Shown here in pieces: positions 7,353 through 15,861 of a DNA stretch of 42,529 bases (the first letter of the stretch is position 1; every line of letters begins with the position of its first letter). Origin of the DNA: Gemmatimonadaceae bacterium (GTDB lineage Bacteria > Gemmatimonadota > Gemmatimonadetes > Gemmatimonadales > Gemmatimonadaceae); NCBI GenBank assembly GCA_036003045.1, contig DASYSS010000098.1:1-42529 (forward strand). Reading direction: 5' to 3'. A program made the translations under genes and the position numbers. The notes under the pieces are model-generated. The model did not search any database. It was not told the origin of the DNA and saw only the letters and a list, made by a program, of their open reading frames with translations.

Positions 7353-8579
7353 TTGCCTTTCAGCGGAGTTCGCCAACCACTAAGATTCTCAGGCGTGAGC
7401 ACGCCGAGACCGCCTGTCCTGGTCCTGGGATCGGGTTTGACCGTGCTCGGTGCTATTCGCCTGCTGGGTCGCGCTGGATTTACGCCGCTCGTCGTCAGCG
7501 ACCGGCCGGGCATCGCGAAGAAATCGCGCTGGTTCCGAGCCGCCCCGCGCTCCACCTCGAGCGCCAGTCCGCGAACCGATCTTCCGGAGTGGCTGTCTGG
7601 CCTACCCCTCGACCGCGCAGTTCTGTTGCCCTGCGAGGACGACTGGGCATTGCGCGTCGCGAAGTGTGCGTCGGAAGTCGCCGAGCGTTTTCCGACGAGC
7701 CTTTCGAGCTACGCCTGCTTGGAGACCGTCATCGACAAAGGGCGCCTCGCCTGCGTGCTGGACGACCTCGCGCTTCCGCATCCCCGCACGATCCCGATCG
7801 ATGCCGACGAGGAAGGAGCCCCGCGGCCGCAGTCGGCGCTCGAGCACGTGTTCCTCAAGCCGCGCGATTCCGCCGCGTTTCACCGCCAGTTCGGCGTCAA
7901 GGCGTTTCAGGTGACGACCGACGCCGACCTCGCGGCCAGGCTGGCGGACGTCAGGCGACTCAACCTCGCGGTACAACTACAGGAGTACGTACCCGGGCCG
8001 CCGTCGAACCACTACTACGTCGAGGGCTTCATTGACCGCGACGGACGGCGGCGGGCGCTGTTCGTTCGACGTCGGCTGCGCATGTACCCGGCGGACTTCG
8101 GGAACAGCACCTTCTTCGAGAGCGTCGATCCGTCGGCCGTTTCCGACGCGGTGGCCACGGTGACGACTCTGCTCTCGCACGTCCGCTACCGCGGCATGTT
8201 CAGCGCCGAGTTCAAGCGCGACGCGCGCGACGGTATCTGCCGACTCATCGAGGTCAACGCCCGCCCGTGGTGGTACGTCGAATTCGCCGGCCAATGCGGC
8301 GTGAACGTTTGTGGAATGTCCGTGCTCGACGCGCTGGGCGAGGACGTCCCGGAGACGATCGGCTACCGCCTCGGCAAATCGTGCGTGTATCCGTACTACG
8401 ACTACTTCGCCTGCCGAGAACTGCACGCGAGAGGTGAGCTGACCACGTTCGAGTGGATGTCGTCGTGGCTGCGGTCCACCCAGCCGGTCTTGCGCTGGAG
8501 CGATCCCTTTCCCGCGTTCAGCGAAACGGCCACGCTCCTCAAGCGGCGCGTGGCCTCCTACCTGCGTCGCGCCGGCTGA
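7353..8579 (+). CDS. ATP-grasp domain carboxylate-amine ligase-like protein
   Basis: This is a 408-residue ATP-grasp enzyme of unknown substrate. The N-terminal pre-ATP-grasp domain begins PVLVLGSGLTVLGAIRLLGRAG (about 21-42), Rossmann-like. The ATP-binding part includes a lysine segment (VFLKPRDSAAF, about 167-177) and EYVPGP. The metal/catalytic strand is IEVNARPWW, with E300 and N302. Such enzymes activate a carboxylate as acyl-phosphate and join it to an amine or thiol. Related proteins occur in peptidoglycan (D-Asp ligase-like), peptide natural-product and exopolysaccharide clusters. The start is a TTG placed about 10 bases after AAAGGAAA; a GTG at 7395 would also keep the fold. Its stop overlaps the next gene by one base, making it the first gene of a three-gene operon. 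Confidence 0.82.
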   Translation: MPFSGVRQPLRFSGVSTPRPPVLVLGSGLTVLGAIRLLGRAGFTPLVVSDRPGIAKKSRWFRAAPRSTSSASPRTDLPEWLSGLPLDRAVLLPCEDDWALRVAKCASEVAERFPTSLSSYACLETVIDKGRLACVLDDLALPHPRTIPIDADEEGAPRPQSALEHVFLKPRDSAAFHRQFGVKAFQVTTDADLAARLADVRRLNLAVQLQEYVPGPPSNHYYVEGFIDRDGRRRALFVRRRLRMYPADFGNSTFFESVDPSAVSDAVATVTTLLSHVRYRGMFSAEFKRDARDGICRLIEVNARPWWYVEFAGQCGVNVCGMSVLDALGEDVPETIGYRLGKSCVYPYYDYFACRELHARGELTTFEWMSSWLRSTQPVLRWSDPFPAFSETATLLKRRVASYLRRAG

Positions 8580-9655
8580 TGGGGTGGGACGTCGAGGTCC
8601 GAGCCCTCGAGCAAGATGCGTGGCCAGCGTGGGAGAAGTTCGTGGCGAGCGCGCCCGGAGGAAGCGTCTACAGTCTTCCCGGCTACCTCGACGCGCTGTG
8701 CACCGCCGGCGGCGGACGCTTCCGAATTCTCGGCGTGATGCGCGGCGAGGAGATCGTCGGCGGGGTCGCGCTGTACGAGCGAACCTCGCGCGGCGGGCCG
8801 TTCGTCTCTCCGCGCCTCCTCTTGTACTACAACGGCGTCGTCGTCCGGCGGTATGAGACGTCGTACCCGTCCGAGGCGACCGCGCGCCATGTGAAGATTC
8901 TCACGGCGCTGGAGACGGCGCTGTCGGGAATGCAGCTCGGCAGCATCAACCTCCGCTCGCGTGGGCTGCACGACGTGCGACCGTTCGTTTCGAAGGGATG
9001 GAGCGTCGCGCCGAGCTACAGCTACGTCGTCCCGCTCGACCTCGCGGCGGCGTGGGGAAAAGTCGAACAGAATCTGCGCCGGCTCATCGATCGCGCGCGC
9101 AACGCCGGCATGACGCTGAGCGACGCCGATGATTCGTTCGACGACTTCTTCCGGTTGCACGAGGCGACGCTCGACCGCCATGGCGCGGGTGTCTATTTAC
9201 CTCGCGAGGCGTTCCGCAAGTTCTGCGGCGCGCTCGGGCGAAACGGCTTGGGCAAGCTGTATCAGGTTCGAACAAAGGACGGCGCTCCGGCCGCCGCGCA
9301 GCTGGTCCTGCTCGGACCGCACTCGGTGAGTCATACCGCGTGCGCCGGAGCGGACCCCGAGCTCAACAAACAGGGCGCATCGGCATTCCTGCGTTGGAGC
9401 GCCTTCGAGACGCTGTCCGCGCTCGGCTACAAAGGAAACGACCTCACCGACGCGTCGCTCAATCCGGTCACTCACTTCAAGAGCCAACTCGGCGGGACGC
9501 TCGAGCTTTCGCTCGTGCTCCAGAGTCCGCGCTCGCGTCGCTACGTCTGGAACGAACGGGCCGACACCGCGGTCGCGCGCGCGCGAAGCCGGGCGGGCGC
9601 GCTCGTGAGACGCATCGCGCGGCGCGGTGCAAACGGGAGCGAGGGAAGCGCGTGA
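8579..9655 (+). CDS. FemAB/BioF2-like GNAT-type acyl (aminoacyl) transferase
   Basis: This is a 358-residue protein of the FemAB-like (GNAT_6/BioF2-like) group. These carry two tandem GNAT folds and move an acyl or aminoacyl group onto an amine. Typical traits are the N-terminal W-x-x-F then GGSVYSLPGYLDAL (about 28-41), the RGEEIVGGVAL strand and a basic linker (NLRRLIDRARNAG, about 164-176). The C-terminal half contains HEATLDRHG, then PAAAQLVLLGPHSVSHTACAG, and ends in KSQLGGTLELSLVLQ. Relatives act in cell-wall cross-bridge synthesis and in exosortase-linked exopolysaccharide loci. The ATG at 8579 shares its A with the previous TGA, so translation is coupled. The Arg-rich C-terminus (about 325-352) may help membrane or nucleic-acid contact. 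The substrate is unknown. Confidence 0.8.
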   Translation: MGWDVEVRALEQDAWPAWEKFVASAPGGSVYSLPGYLDALCTAGGGRFRILGVMRGEEIVGGVALYERTSRGGPFVSPRLLLYYNGVVVRRYETSYPSEATARHVKILTALETALSGMQLGSINLRSRGLHDVRPFVSKGWSVAPSYSYVVPLDLAAAWGKVEQNLRRLIDRARNAGMTLSDADDSFDDFFRLHEATLDRHGAGVYLPREAFRKFCGALGRNGLGKLYQVRTKDGAPAAAQLVLLGPHSVSHTACAGADPELNKQGASAFLRWSAFETLSALGYKGNDLTDASLNPVTHFKSQLGGTLELSLVLQSPRSRRYVWNERADTAVARARSRAGALVRRIARRGANGSEGSA

Positions 9656-11355
9656 CTCCGCGCACGGGCGCCGAAGCATTCTGCGATGCGTTGCAACGCG
9701 ACGGCGTCGAGTGCGTGTTCGGGTTGCCCGGCACGCAAACGGTCGAGATCTACGACGCGCTGCGCTCGAGCCGCATCCGTTCCATCGTGCCGACGCACGA
9801 GTTGGCCGCCGCCTTCATGGCCAACGGCTACGCTCGCGCCTCGGGGGCGCCGGGCGTTCTGATCACGATCTCCGGCCCGGGCGTCGCATTCGCGGCCGCC
9901 GGCTTGGTCGAGGCGAAGCTGGACGGCGTTCCACTCGTTCACTTCACGATCGCGCCGGCGACGGGACCGACGGGCGAGCCGTCGTTTCAAGCGTTCGATC
10001 AGGCGGCCTTCGCCCGCCCGATCGTCAAGGCCGTGCTGCGAGCCGACGAGCGCGAAGAAATTCCGAGAGTCGTCCGCGAAGCGCTCACGATGTCGATGGC
10101 GCCGGAGCCGGGCCCGGTATTCGTCGAGTTTTCGGCGCGCGCGTTGCGCGAGCGAGCTACTGATTCAACCGCGACGATCGCCGACGCTGACGAATCGAAG
10201 AGCGCGGCGGATGATCCTTCGCTCGACGAGTTGGTGGAGGCTGTCGCATCGGCGACGCGGCCCGTGTTCTACATCGCGTGCGACTGCAGCGGATCGGCCG
10301 ACGCGCTGGCGAACGTCGCGGCGCTCGGTCGTATTCCGGTGCTCGTCCCCGCACCGTCTCGCGGCGTCATGCCGGAAGACCACGCGTGGTCGCTGTGCTG
10401 CGACGATCAGCGCACGTCGTTCGATCACATCCAGACTGTCGTTTCGAGCGCGGACCTCGTCGTCGTCGTCGGCACGCGGCTCAGCCACGTCGCGACGGCG
10501 GGCTTTCGACTGAAGCTTTCCCCCGAGCGCGTGGTCTGCGTGTCGGATTCGGGCGCGACCCTCCCGCACGGATATTCCGCGCGCGCGTACGCGTCTTCGT
10601 CGCCATCTCGGGCGTTCGCGCGTCTTTTGGCTTCGTCGCCACGCTTCGGATCGACGTGGTCGGCGAACGAGGTGGCGCAATTGCAACGTGGCTTCGGCTC
10701 GGCCACGCCAACGGATCCCCCCGAACCGGTCGTCGAGGGAGGAACGCCGGCCGCCTTCTTCGGCGCGCTGCGCGCCGCGCTCCCGCGCGACGCATTTCTC
10801 GTCACCGACTCGGGTCTCCATCAAGTGCTGGCCCGCCGGCACTACACGGTGTTGTCGCCGCGCGGGTTCTTGTATCCGAGCGACCTTCAGTCGATGGGGT
10901 TCGGGCTTCCCGCGGCGATCGGCGCCAAGCTTGCCGCTCCCTCGCGAACGGTCGTCGTCGTGATGGGTGACGGCGGACTCGCGATGACCGGACTCGAGTT
11001 GCTGACGGCGGCACGCGAGCAGATTCCGGTCGTCGTCGTCGTGTTCAACGACGGCCAGCTCAACCTGATTCGTCTTCAGCAGCTCAAGGAATTCGGACGC
11101 GCGAGCGGCGTCGAGCTGCTCGTTCCCGACCTCGAGCAGTTCGCCGACGCGGTCGGCGCGCGCTATTTCACCGCGGCGAACGATTTCGCGGAGGCGATGG
11201 CGGCCGCGATCGCGGAGAACGGACCCGCGTTGATCGAGGTCGCCGTCGGCGATTCGAGAACAATCGCGGGAGTTCGCGCGAAAAGCCTCGCCCGCGAAAC
11301 CATGCGGAAGGTCGTAGGGCCGGGCGTCGTCAGCTGGCTCAAGCGGCTGCGCTAG
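9652..11355 (+). CDS. Thiamine-diphosphate-dependent enzyme, acetolactate synthase-like
   Basis: This is a 567-residue enzyme with the full POX/IlvB three-domain layout. The N-terminal PYR domain holds FGLPGTQTVEIYDAL (23-37) and the catalytic glutamate E50 in PTHELAAAFMANGYAR. The central domain (about 190-340) is a degenerate TPP_M/Rossmann fold. The C-terminal PP domain has the GDG motif (439-441) followed by N466 in VFNDGQLNLI, which bind Mg-ThDP. Such enzymes decarboxylate a 2-oxo acid and hand on the carbon unit (acetolactate synthase, sulfopyruvate or benzoylformate decarboxylase types). It has no IlvH small subunit or branched-chain gene nearby, so housekeeping valine synthesis is unlikely. 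The GTG start overlaps the preceding stop as GTGA, so it is the third gene of the coupled operon. Confidence 0.87.
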   Translation: MTPRTGAEAFCDALQRDGVECVFGLPGTQTVEIYDALRSSRIRSIVPTHELAAAFMANGYARASGAPGVLITISGPGVAFAAAGLVEAKLDGVPLVHFTIAPATGPTGEPSFQAFDQAAFARPIVKAVLRADEREEIPRVVREALTMSMAPEPGPVFVEFSARALRERATDSTATIADADESKSAADDPSLDELVEAVASATRPVFYIACDCSGSADALANVAALGRIPVLVPAPSRGVMPEDHAWSLCCDDQRTSFDHIQTVVSSADLVVVVGTRLSHVATAGFRLKLSPERVVCVSDSGATLPHGYSARAYASSSPSRAFARLLASSPRFGSTWSANEVAQLQRGFGSATPTDPPEPVVEGGTPAAFFGALRAALPRDAFLVTDSGLHQVLARRHYTVLSPRGFLYPSDLQSMGFGLPAAIGAKLAAPSRTVVVVMGDGGLAMTGLELLTAAREQIPVVVVVFNDGQLNLIRLQQLKEFGRASGVELLVPDLEQFADAVGARYFTAANDFAEAMAAAIAENGPALIEVAVGDSRTIAGVRAKSLARETMRKVVGPGVVSWLKRLR

Positions 11356-11367
11356 ACTCGCTCGCTG

Positions 11368-11388
11368 TCACGGCCGCAGCGGCCGTGA
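11368..11388 (+). terminator. Terminator-like hairpin after the ThDP operon
   Basis: A perfect 9-bp stem, TCACGGCCG / CGGCCGTGA, with loop CAG starts 13 bases after the ThDP stop codon. GAAAATG follows rather than a T-run, so it is not a textbook intrinsic terminator. Its position and GC strength still fit transcript ending or 3' end protection. Confidence 0.5.
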
Positions 11389-11701
11389 GAAAATGCTGTC
11401 GTGCGTCGTCAGGGCCGGCTTCGGCGACACGCCTGCCTTGACGGACCCCAGCGACGCGAAGAGCGGAAGTGGCGGTCTTGCACGACGCGAGCGCGGTCAG
11501 CGCGATCGGCCATACGGCGCGCGAACAGGTCATTTGTCCAAGCCCCCAATCGGGTTTTCGGACGACGGCTAAGCAACGAGGTTGCGCAGTCAGCATCGAA
11601 ATCTCAACGCGGCCGGGTGACTGGTGTCACACTCTAATGGAAATTTCCGTATTTCTTTTGTGAAAACGCCGCCCTCCCCTCCCCCCAAGGCCGCTCACCC
11701 C
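11389..11701. other. Intergenic region upstream of the outer-membrane phospholipase-like gene
   Basis: I can support no gene in this stretch. It holds a short stem GTGAC-TGGT-GTCAC (11617-11630) and, 9 bases further on, the perfect 10-bp palindrome GGAAATTTCC (11639-11648). An AT-richer run (ATTTCCGTATTTCTTTTGTG) follows. This is the only AT-rich stretch here and the likely promoter/operator zone for the gene starting at 11702. No clear -35/-10 pair stands out. Confidence 0.5.
11639..11648. promoter_or_regulatory. Perfect palindrome, candidate operator
   Basis: GGAAATTTCC is a perfect 10-bp palindrome in an AT-rich patch 54 bases before the start of the phospholipase-like gene. Its position fits a dimeric regulator site. 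The regulator is unknown. Confidence 0.35.
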
Positions 11702-12685
11702 ATGCGCATTCGACTCGCCGCTCTCGTCATCGCGGCCGTTGGAATCTCCGGCCGGACCGCCAATGGCCAAGAGAAGCAGACGCAGTCGACCCCCGCCCTG
11801 ATCTGCGGCGCTCACGAGCCCGAGATCAAGGTCGACTCGCTGACCGATTCCGTCCGTGCCTGCATGCGCCATTTCGAGGCCGACGTGATGCGGGCGCAGT
11901 TCGAGCATTCGTACATCACGAGCACCTCACTGACCGGCAGCCAGCCCCGCCTCGTGTTCGAGGGCAACATCGCGCCGGCGTTCTCCCTCGTCACGCCCGG
12001 CAAGAACATCGCCCTCGTGCTGACTCCAAAAGTCGTGATGCGCATGTTCGCCGCGAACTCGGTTCCGGTGAAGACGCCCAGCTACATGCCGCGCATCACC
12101 CTGTATCGGTTTGCCGAGCCCACGGTGCAAAGCGTTCGAGATTCCACCGCGCGCTTCATGTTCCTCACGGTCAGCCATCATTCGAACGGCCAGAGCGGCC
12201 CGTTTCTCAATCCCGACGGCTCGGTCAACCACGACACCGGGAATTTCTCGACGAACTTCGTCGAGTGCGGCGGGGTGATTGGTGTCGCCCTGAGCCCCCT
12301 CACCAGCATCACCGGGCGATCGTCGATCGAAGTGCATGGACTCTATGACGACTCGTCGAACGTGCACTATAGCCACCTTCGGCCGCACGTCGGTTTCAAC
12401 CTCAGCCACAAGGGAGCGCACAACGGCAACGGCGAGTGGAACGCGATCTCGATCGACGTGGCCGTCACGTATCTCTCCGGCGACGTCGCGGTCCCGTTTC
12501 ACGGCCGCGGCAGATTCCCGCTCACGACGAACATCATCTACCGTCCGAGCTGGGCGCGCGAAATCGCGTACCTGGTGAGCGGCTACTGGGGTCAGGACTA
12601 CTACAACACGTATTTCGACCAGAGCCGATCGATGGTGCGCTTCGGCATATCCGCCGGCACGATCAACGGAAGCTTCGGCCGGTGA
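11702..12685 (+). CDS. Outer-membrane phospholipase A (OMPLA)-like beta-barrel protein
   Basis: This is an exported protein of 327 residues with a signal peptide at 1-22 (MRIRLAALVIAAVG...TANGQ). The rest alternates hydrophobic and polar residues as in a beta-barrel. The segment SHHSNGQSG places H159, S161, N162 and G163 exactly as the H-x-S-N-G active-site strand of OMPLA (PldA). N185 in FSTNF could be the third catalytic residue, but it is 24 residues from the serine instead of 12, with a Gly/Asp-rich insert between. In the known family the dimer hydrolyses outer-membrane phospholipids and is calcium-dependent. The start was chosen because the signal peptide begins at this ATG. It lies alone between two operons. 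The fold is fairly likely; the enzymatic activity is inference. Confidence 0.65.
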   Translation: MRIRLAALVIAAVGISGRTANGQEKQTQSTPALICGAHEPEIKVDSLTDSVRACMRHFEADVMRAQFEHSYITSTSLTGSQPRLVFEGNIAPAFSLVTPGKNIALVLTPKVVMRMFAANSVPVKTPSYMPRITLYRFAEPTVQSVRDSTARFMFLTVSHHSNGQSGPFLNPDGSVNHDTGNFSTNFVECGGVIGVALSPLTSITGRSSIEVHGLYDDSSNVHYSHLRPHVGFNLSHKGAHNGNGEWNAISIDVAVTYLSGDVAVPFHGRGRFPLTTNIIYRPSWAREIAYLVSGYWGQDYYNTYFDQSRSMVRFGISAGTINGSFGR

Positions 12686-12812
12686 GGCATCCCCGCGCTG
12701 CCTGATTGATACAATCGGCGCGCCGAGACCGTGGCCGAACCTCGTTCTAGTTCGGTGCGGCCAGTACGCGACGCGCTACCCTGCGACGTTACCCGGTCCC
12801 GCGTCGCGCCTC

Positions 12813-12841
12813 TTGACGCCGGGGAAACCCGCGGCCAACTT
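12813..12841 (+). promoter_or_regulatory. Candidate promoter of padR 2
   Basis: TTGACG (12813-12818) is followed after exactly 17 bases by CAACTT (12836-12841), a good -35 and a poor -10. It lies 28 bases before the padR 2 start and directly before the palindrome at 12847. Confidence 0.4.
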
Positions 12842-12846
12842 GATCC

Positions 12847-12859
12847 CTCACTTAGTGAG
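12847..12859. promoter_or_regulatory. Candidate PadR operator (perfect palindrome)
   Basis: CTCACT-T-AGTGAG is a perfect 6-bp inverted repeat around one base. It sits between the candidate -10 and the GGAGAG ribosome site (12861-12866) of padR 2. PadR proteins commonly autoregulate through palindromes here. Binding would block transcription from this promoter. Confidence 0.55.
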
Positions 12860-12869
12860 TGGAGAGCTG

Positions 12870-13208
12870 ATGACGCGCGACGCCAACGCGCTGCTCCACG
12901 GCGCGCTCGACGTGCTCGTGCTGCGGACCCTCGCCGCCGGGCCCATGCACGGCTACGGCATCACCCGGTCCATCGAGGAACGCACGCGGCACGAGCTCGA
13001 CATCCTCGACTCCGCCCTCTACAAAGCGCTCCAGCGTCTCGAGGCGGCCGGCGCGATCGACTCGGCCTGGGGCGTGTCGGACAACAATCGCCGCGCCAAG
13101 TATTACTCGCTCACCACGCAGGGCCGGCGGACGTTGCGCAGCGAGACCGCGACATGGAAGCGCTTCGTGGCCGCCGTGACGGGCGTGTTGGAACCCGACG
13201 AGGCGTGA
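12870..13208 (+). CDS. PadR-family transcriptional regulator 2
   Basis: This is a 112-residue winged-helix regulator. Typical PadR segments are ALLHGALDVLVLRTLAAGPMHGYGI (about 6-30), then SALYKALQRLEAAGAI (recognition helix and wing), then NNRRAKYYSLTTQGRRTL. It differs from PadR 1 in sequence but has the same short architecture. The ATG at 12870 follows GGAGAG closely and matches the family's N-terminus; an in-frame start 19 codons upstream lacks such a site. One base separates its stop from the next ATG, so ADOP permease 2 is almost certainly translated with it. A perfect palindrome sits in its leader, suggesting self-repression lifted by a small ligand that the permease may then handle. 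Confidence 0.93.
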   Translation: MTRDANALLHGALDVLVLRTLAAGPMHGYGITRSIEERTRHELDILDSALYKALQRLEAAGAIDSAWGVSDNNRRAKYYSLTTQGRRTLRSETATWKRFVAAVTGVLEPDEA

Positions 13209-13209
13209 G

Positions 13210-15861
13210 ATGCAACGCTTCTCATCGAAAGTCCCGGCAGGCGTGCGCCGCCTGGTCCGCTTGCCGTGGACCCGCGAGCGAATGAAACGCGACCTCGAGG
13301 ACGAATGGCGCTTTCACCTCGAGGCTCGAGCGGCCGAGCTCCGCACGCAGAATCCGGAACTGAGCCAATCCGACGCGATGGCCGAGGCACAGCGTCGCTT
13401 TGGGGATCTGCAGGAGCTGCGCGGCGCATTCCAGAAACTCGAAAGGGTCAGCGCGCGCCGGTTGTTCCTGGCCGAGTGGCTCGACGATTGGGCGTACGAC
13501 CTGCGCTATGCCATCCGGCAGTTCAGACGGTCCCCGGGATTCTCGTTCGTCGCCGTGTTCACTCTCGCCATCGGCATCGGCGCCAATGCGGCGATCTTCA
13601 GTGTCGTCAACCGAATCCTGCTCGATCCGGTGCCCTTCCCCGGCGGCAATCGAGTGGTCGCGCTTCGACAGGTGTCGGCGGACGGCGGCCTGATGTTCCC
13701 GATGGCCGGATCGATGGTGCGCGCGTGGGCCGGGCACGCCACGACCATCGAAGCCATCGCGAACCTCGGCGAGCGACAGGTGCATGCCGACGAAGCCGCT
13801 GACCGCGATTCGATTCAGGCTGCCGTGGTCACGTCCGAGTTCATGAGGGTGGTCGGCCTTCGGCCGGCGCTCGGACGATCATTCAACGCCGACGAAGCGC
13901 GGAGCGGGTCCGGCGTGGTGATGATCGGCCACGCGCTCTGGCGCGGCAGCTACGCGGGGCGACGCAGCGTCATCGGCTCGACGATCCATCTCAACGGCAA
14001 ACCTTACGTCATCATCGGCGTGACGCCCACGGGGATGGCGGTGCCGATGTCGCTCAGTCCTCCGCCCGACGTCTGGCTGCCGTACGACCTCAACGCGATT
14101 CAAGGCGCGACGTTTGGAGCGTTCGCGCGACTGCGCCCCGGCGTGACGACGGACGTCGCGTCCGCGGAGTTGCAAGCCGCGGTGCGCGCGCTTCCCGACT
14201 CGATCTCCGACTCGAACCTGCGCGCGCGCGTCGTCCGCCCGCGCGAGTTCGTGGAAGCGCGCGAAGCGACGACGTTGCGCGTGCTGTTCGCCGCCGTGGG
14301 GCTGCTGGTCCTCATCGCGTGCGCGAATGTCGCGAACTTGCTGCTCGCTCGAGCATGGAACCGTCGACGCGAGTTTGCGGTGCGTGTCGCGCTCGGCGCC
14401 GGGCGTTCACGCTTGGTCAGGCAAGTGATGGCGGAAAGCCTGACGCTCGCGGTCGTCGGAGGATCGCTGGGCGTGCTGCTCGCCTGGGAAGGGCTGCGCA
14501 TCATCATCGCGATGCGACCGCCTTCGCTTCAGCATCTCGTGGCCGTTCACCTTGACTCGGCCGTCGTCCTGTGGAGCGCGGCCCTCGCGCTCGGGTCGGG
14601 CCTGCTGTTCGGTGCCGCGCCGGCGATTCTGGCGACCGACTCGATCGGCGACGCCATGCGCGCGAGCGCGGGTGGTGCCGGAGGAGCCGCGAATCTCGTC
14701 GCGCGGAAAATTCGGGGCGCGCTCGTCGTCAGTGAAGTGGCGCTTGCCCTCGTGCTCCTCGTCGGTGCGGGACTGCTGGTTCGTTCCTTTGTCGCCCTCC
14801 AGCACATGGACGTCGGCTTCGACCGGCGCGGTCTCATGTCGATCGGCATCCACTTTGCTCGGGGCGTCGAGGTGCAGCAGCGGGAAGACCTGCGCGCCGC
14901 GTTCGTGGCTCGCGTCGCAGCATTGCCCGGTGTGACCGGAGCGGCAGTCGGTACACTGCCGAGCACCGGGTTCCTCGTCGGCGCCGAAGTACAGCGCGAA
15001 GGCGGGGGCGGTGGCCAGCCATCGCCCGTAAAATCGTTCACGGCGGGCCTCGTGACGCCGAACTATTTCACCGTCTCGCGCATCCCGATCGTCGAGGGCC
15101 GCACTTTCGACTCGACGATCGCCGGTGCTCACGAAGCAGTCGTCAATCGCACGCTCGCGCGCCGGCTCTGGCCCGACGGCCACGCCCTCGGCTCTCGGTT
15201 TCGGACGAGCCCGAAAGGCGATTGGACCACCGTCGTCGGTATCGCGACCGACGTGCGAGTGCCGTGGTTCGGCGGCGACCGAAGCGACCTTCAGATCTAC
15301 ACGCACCCGCCGATCAACATGTTCGCCCTCGGCCTGTTGGTGCGCTCGTCGCTGCCGATCGGCGCGTTGATGCCGATGCTTCGTCACGCCGCCGAGGAGA
15401 CCGACTCGCGGATCACGCTCGGGCAAGCGACCGACGCCGACGAGTTGGTGTCTCAGGCGCTGTCCCCATCGCGGTTCGCGACGACACTGCTCGGGGCGTT
15501 CGGCGCGATCGCGTTGCTGCTGTCCGCCGTCGGGCTGTACGGCGTGGTCGCCTATGCGGTCAGCCAACGCACGCGAGAGATCGGCGTGCGGGTCGCTCTT
15601 GGCGCGAGGCCCGAAGAGATTCGTCGATTGGTGGTGGGGCATGGGGTGCGGCTCGCGACGATCGGCATCGCGATCGGGCTGGCGGGTGCGGCGGCGGTCG
15701 TCGGCATGATGAGAGGCCTGCTCTATGGCGTCGCTCCGCTCGATGTCACGACGTTCGTCAGCATCGCCGTCGTTCTTCTCGCCGTCGCCGCGCTTGCGTC
15801 GCTCGTGCCCGCGCACCGAGCGTTGCGAATCGATCCGATGGACGCGCTCCGCGCCGAATGA
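13210..15861 (+). CDS. ADOP-family FtsX/MacB-like orphan permease 2 (PadR-linked)
   Basis: This is an 883-residue duplicated permease. The N-terminal helical prefix spans about 1-108 (RDLEDEWRFHLEARAAEL at 28-45, then AMAEAQRRFGD). The first membrane helix is at 111-133 (IGIGANAAIFSVV). After the first periplasmic MacB-like domain comes the FtsX block with LIACANVANLLLARAW and VRVALGAGRSRLV. The second periplasmic domain precedes GVVAYAVSQRTREIGVRVALG and the last helices. The pattern is full length and intact, with no ATPase domain. It starts one base after padR 2, and its stop overlaps the next gene as ATGA, so at least four genes are coupled. The two exported proteins downstream may be periplasmic or lipid-anchored partners. 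Substrate and energy source are unknown. Confidence 0.92.
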   Translation: MQRFSSKVPAGVRRLVRLPWTRERMKRDLEDEWRFHLEARAAELRTQNPELSQSDAMAEAQRRFGDLQELRGAFQKLERVSARRLFLAEWLDDWAYDLRYAIRQFRRSPGFSFVAVFTLAIGIGANAAIFSVVNRILLDPVPFPGGNRVVALRQVSADGGLMFPMAGSMVRAWAGHATTIEAIANLGERQVHADEAADRDSIQAAVVTSEFMRVVGLRPALGRSFNADEARSGSGVVMIGHALWRGSYAGRRSVIGSTIHLNGKPYVIIGVTPTGMAVPMSLSPPPDVWLPYDLNAIQGATFGAFARLRPGVTTDVASAELQAAVRALPDSISDSNLRARVVRPREFVEAREATTLRVLFAAVGLLVLIACANVANLLLARAWNRRREFAVRVALGAGRSRLVRQVMAESLTLAVVGGSLGVLLAWEGLRIIIAMRPPSLQHLVAVHLDSAVVLWSAALALGSGLLFGAAPAILATDSIGDAMRASAGGAGGAANLVARKIRGALVVSEVALALVLLVGAGLLVRSFVALQHMDVGFDRRGLMSIGIHFARGVEVQQREDLRAAFVARVAALPGVTGAAVGTLPSTGFLVGAEVQREGGGGGQPSPVKSFTAGLVTPNYFTVSRIPIVEGRTFDSTIAGAHEAVVNRTLARRLWPDGHALGSRFRTSPKGDWTTVVGIATDVRVPWFGGDRSDLQIYTHPPINMFALGLLVRSSLPIGALMPMLRHAAEETDSRITLGQATDADELVSQALSPSRFATTLLGAFGAIALLLSAVGLYGVVAYAVSQRTREIGVRVALGARPEEIRRLVVGHGVRLATIGIAIGLAGAAAVVGMMRGLLYGVAPLDVTTFVSIAVVLLAVAALASLVPAHRALRIDPMDALRAE

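Noticed and set aside
11617-11630. GTGAC-TGGT-GTCAC stem as a terminator or riboswitch
   Set aside because: Five base pairs without a T-run or any known aptamer core is too little to call.
6975-11648. A shared 14-base string (TTCCATTAGAGTGT) upstream of padR 1 and, reversed, upstream of the phospholipase-like gene
   Set aside because: Exact 14-base matches are expected several times by chance in a window this size, and the orientation relative to the two genes differs.
14407-15816. A 469-codon open frame on the minus strand opposite ADOP 2
   Set aside because: It is extremely Arg/Asp/His-rich with no domain. It is the usual antisense shadow of a GC-rich gene.
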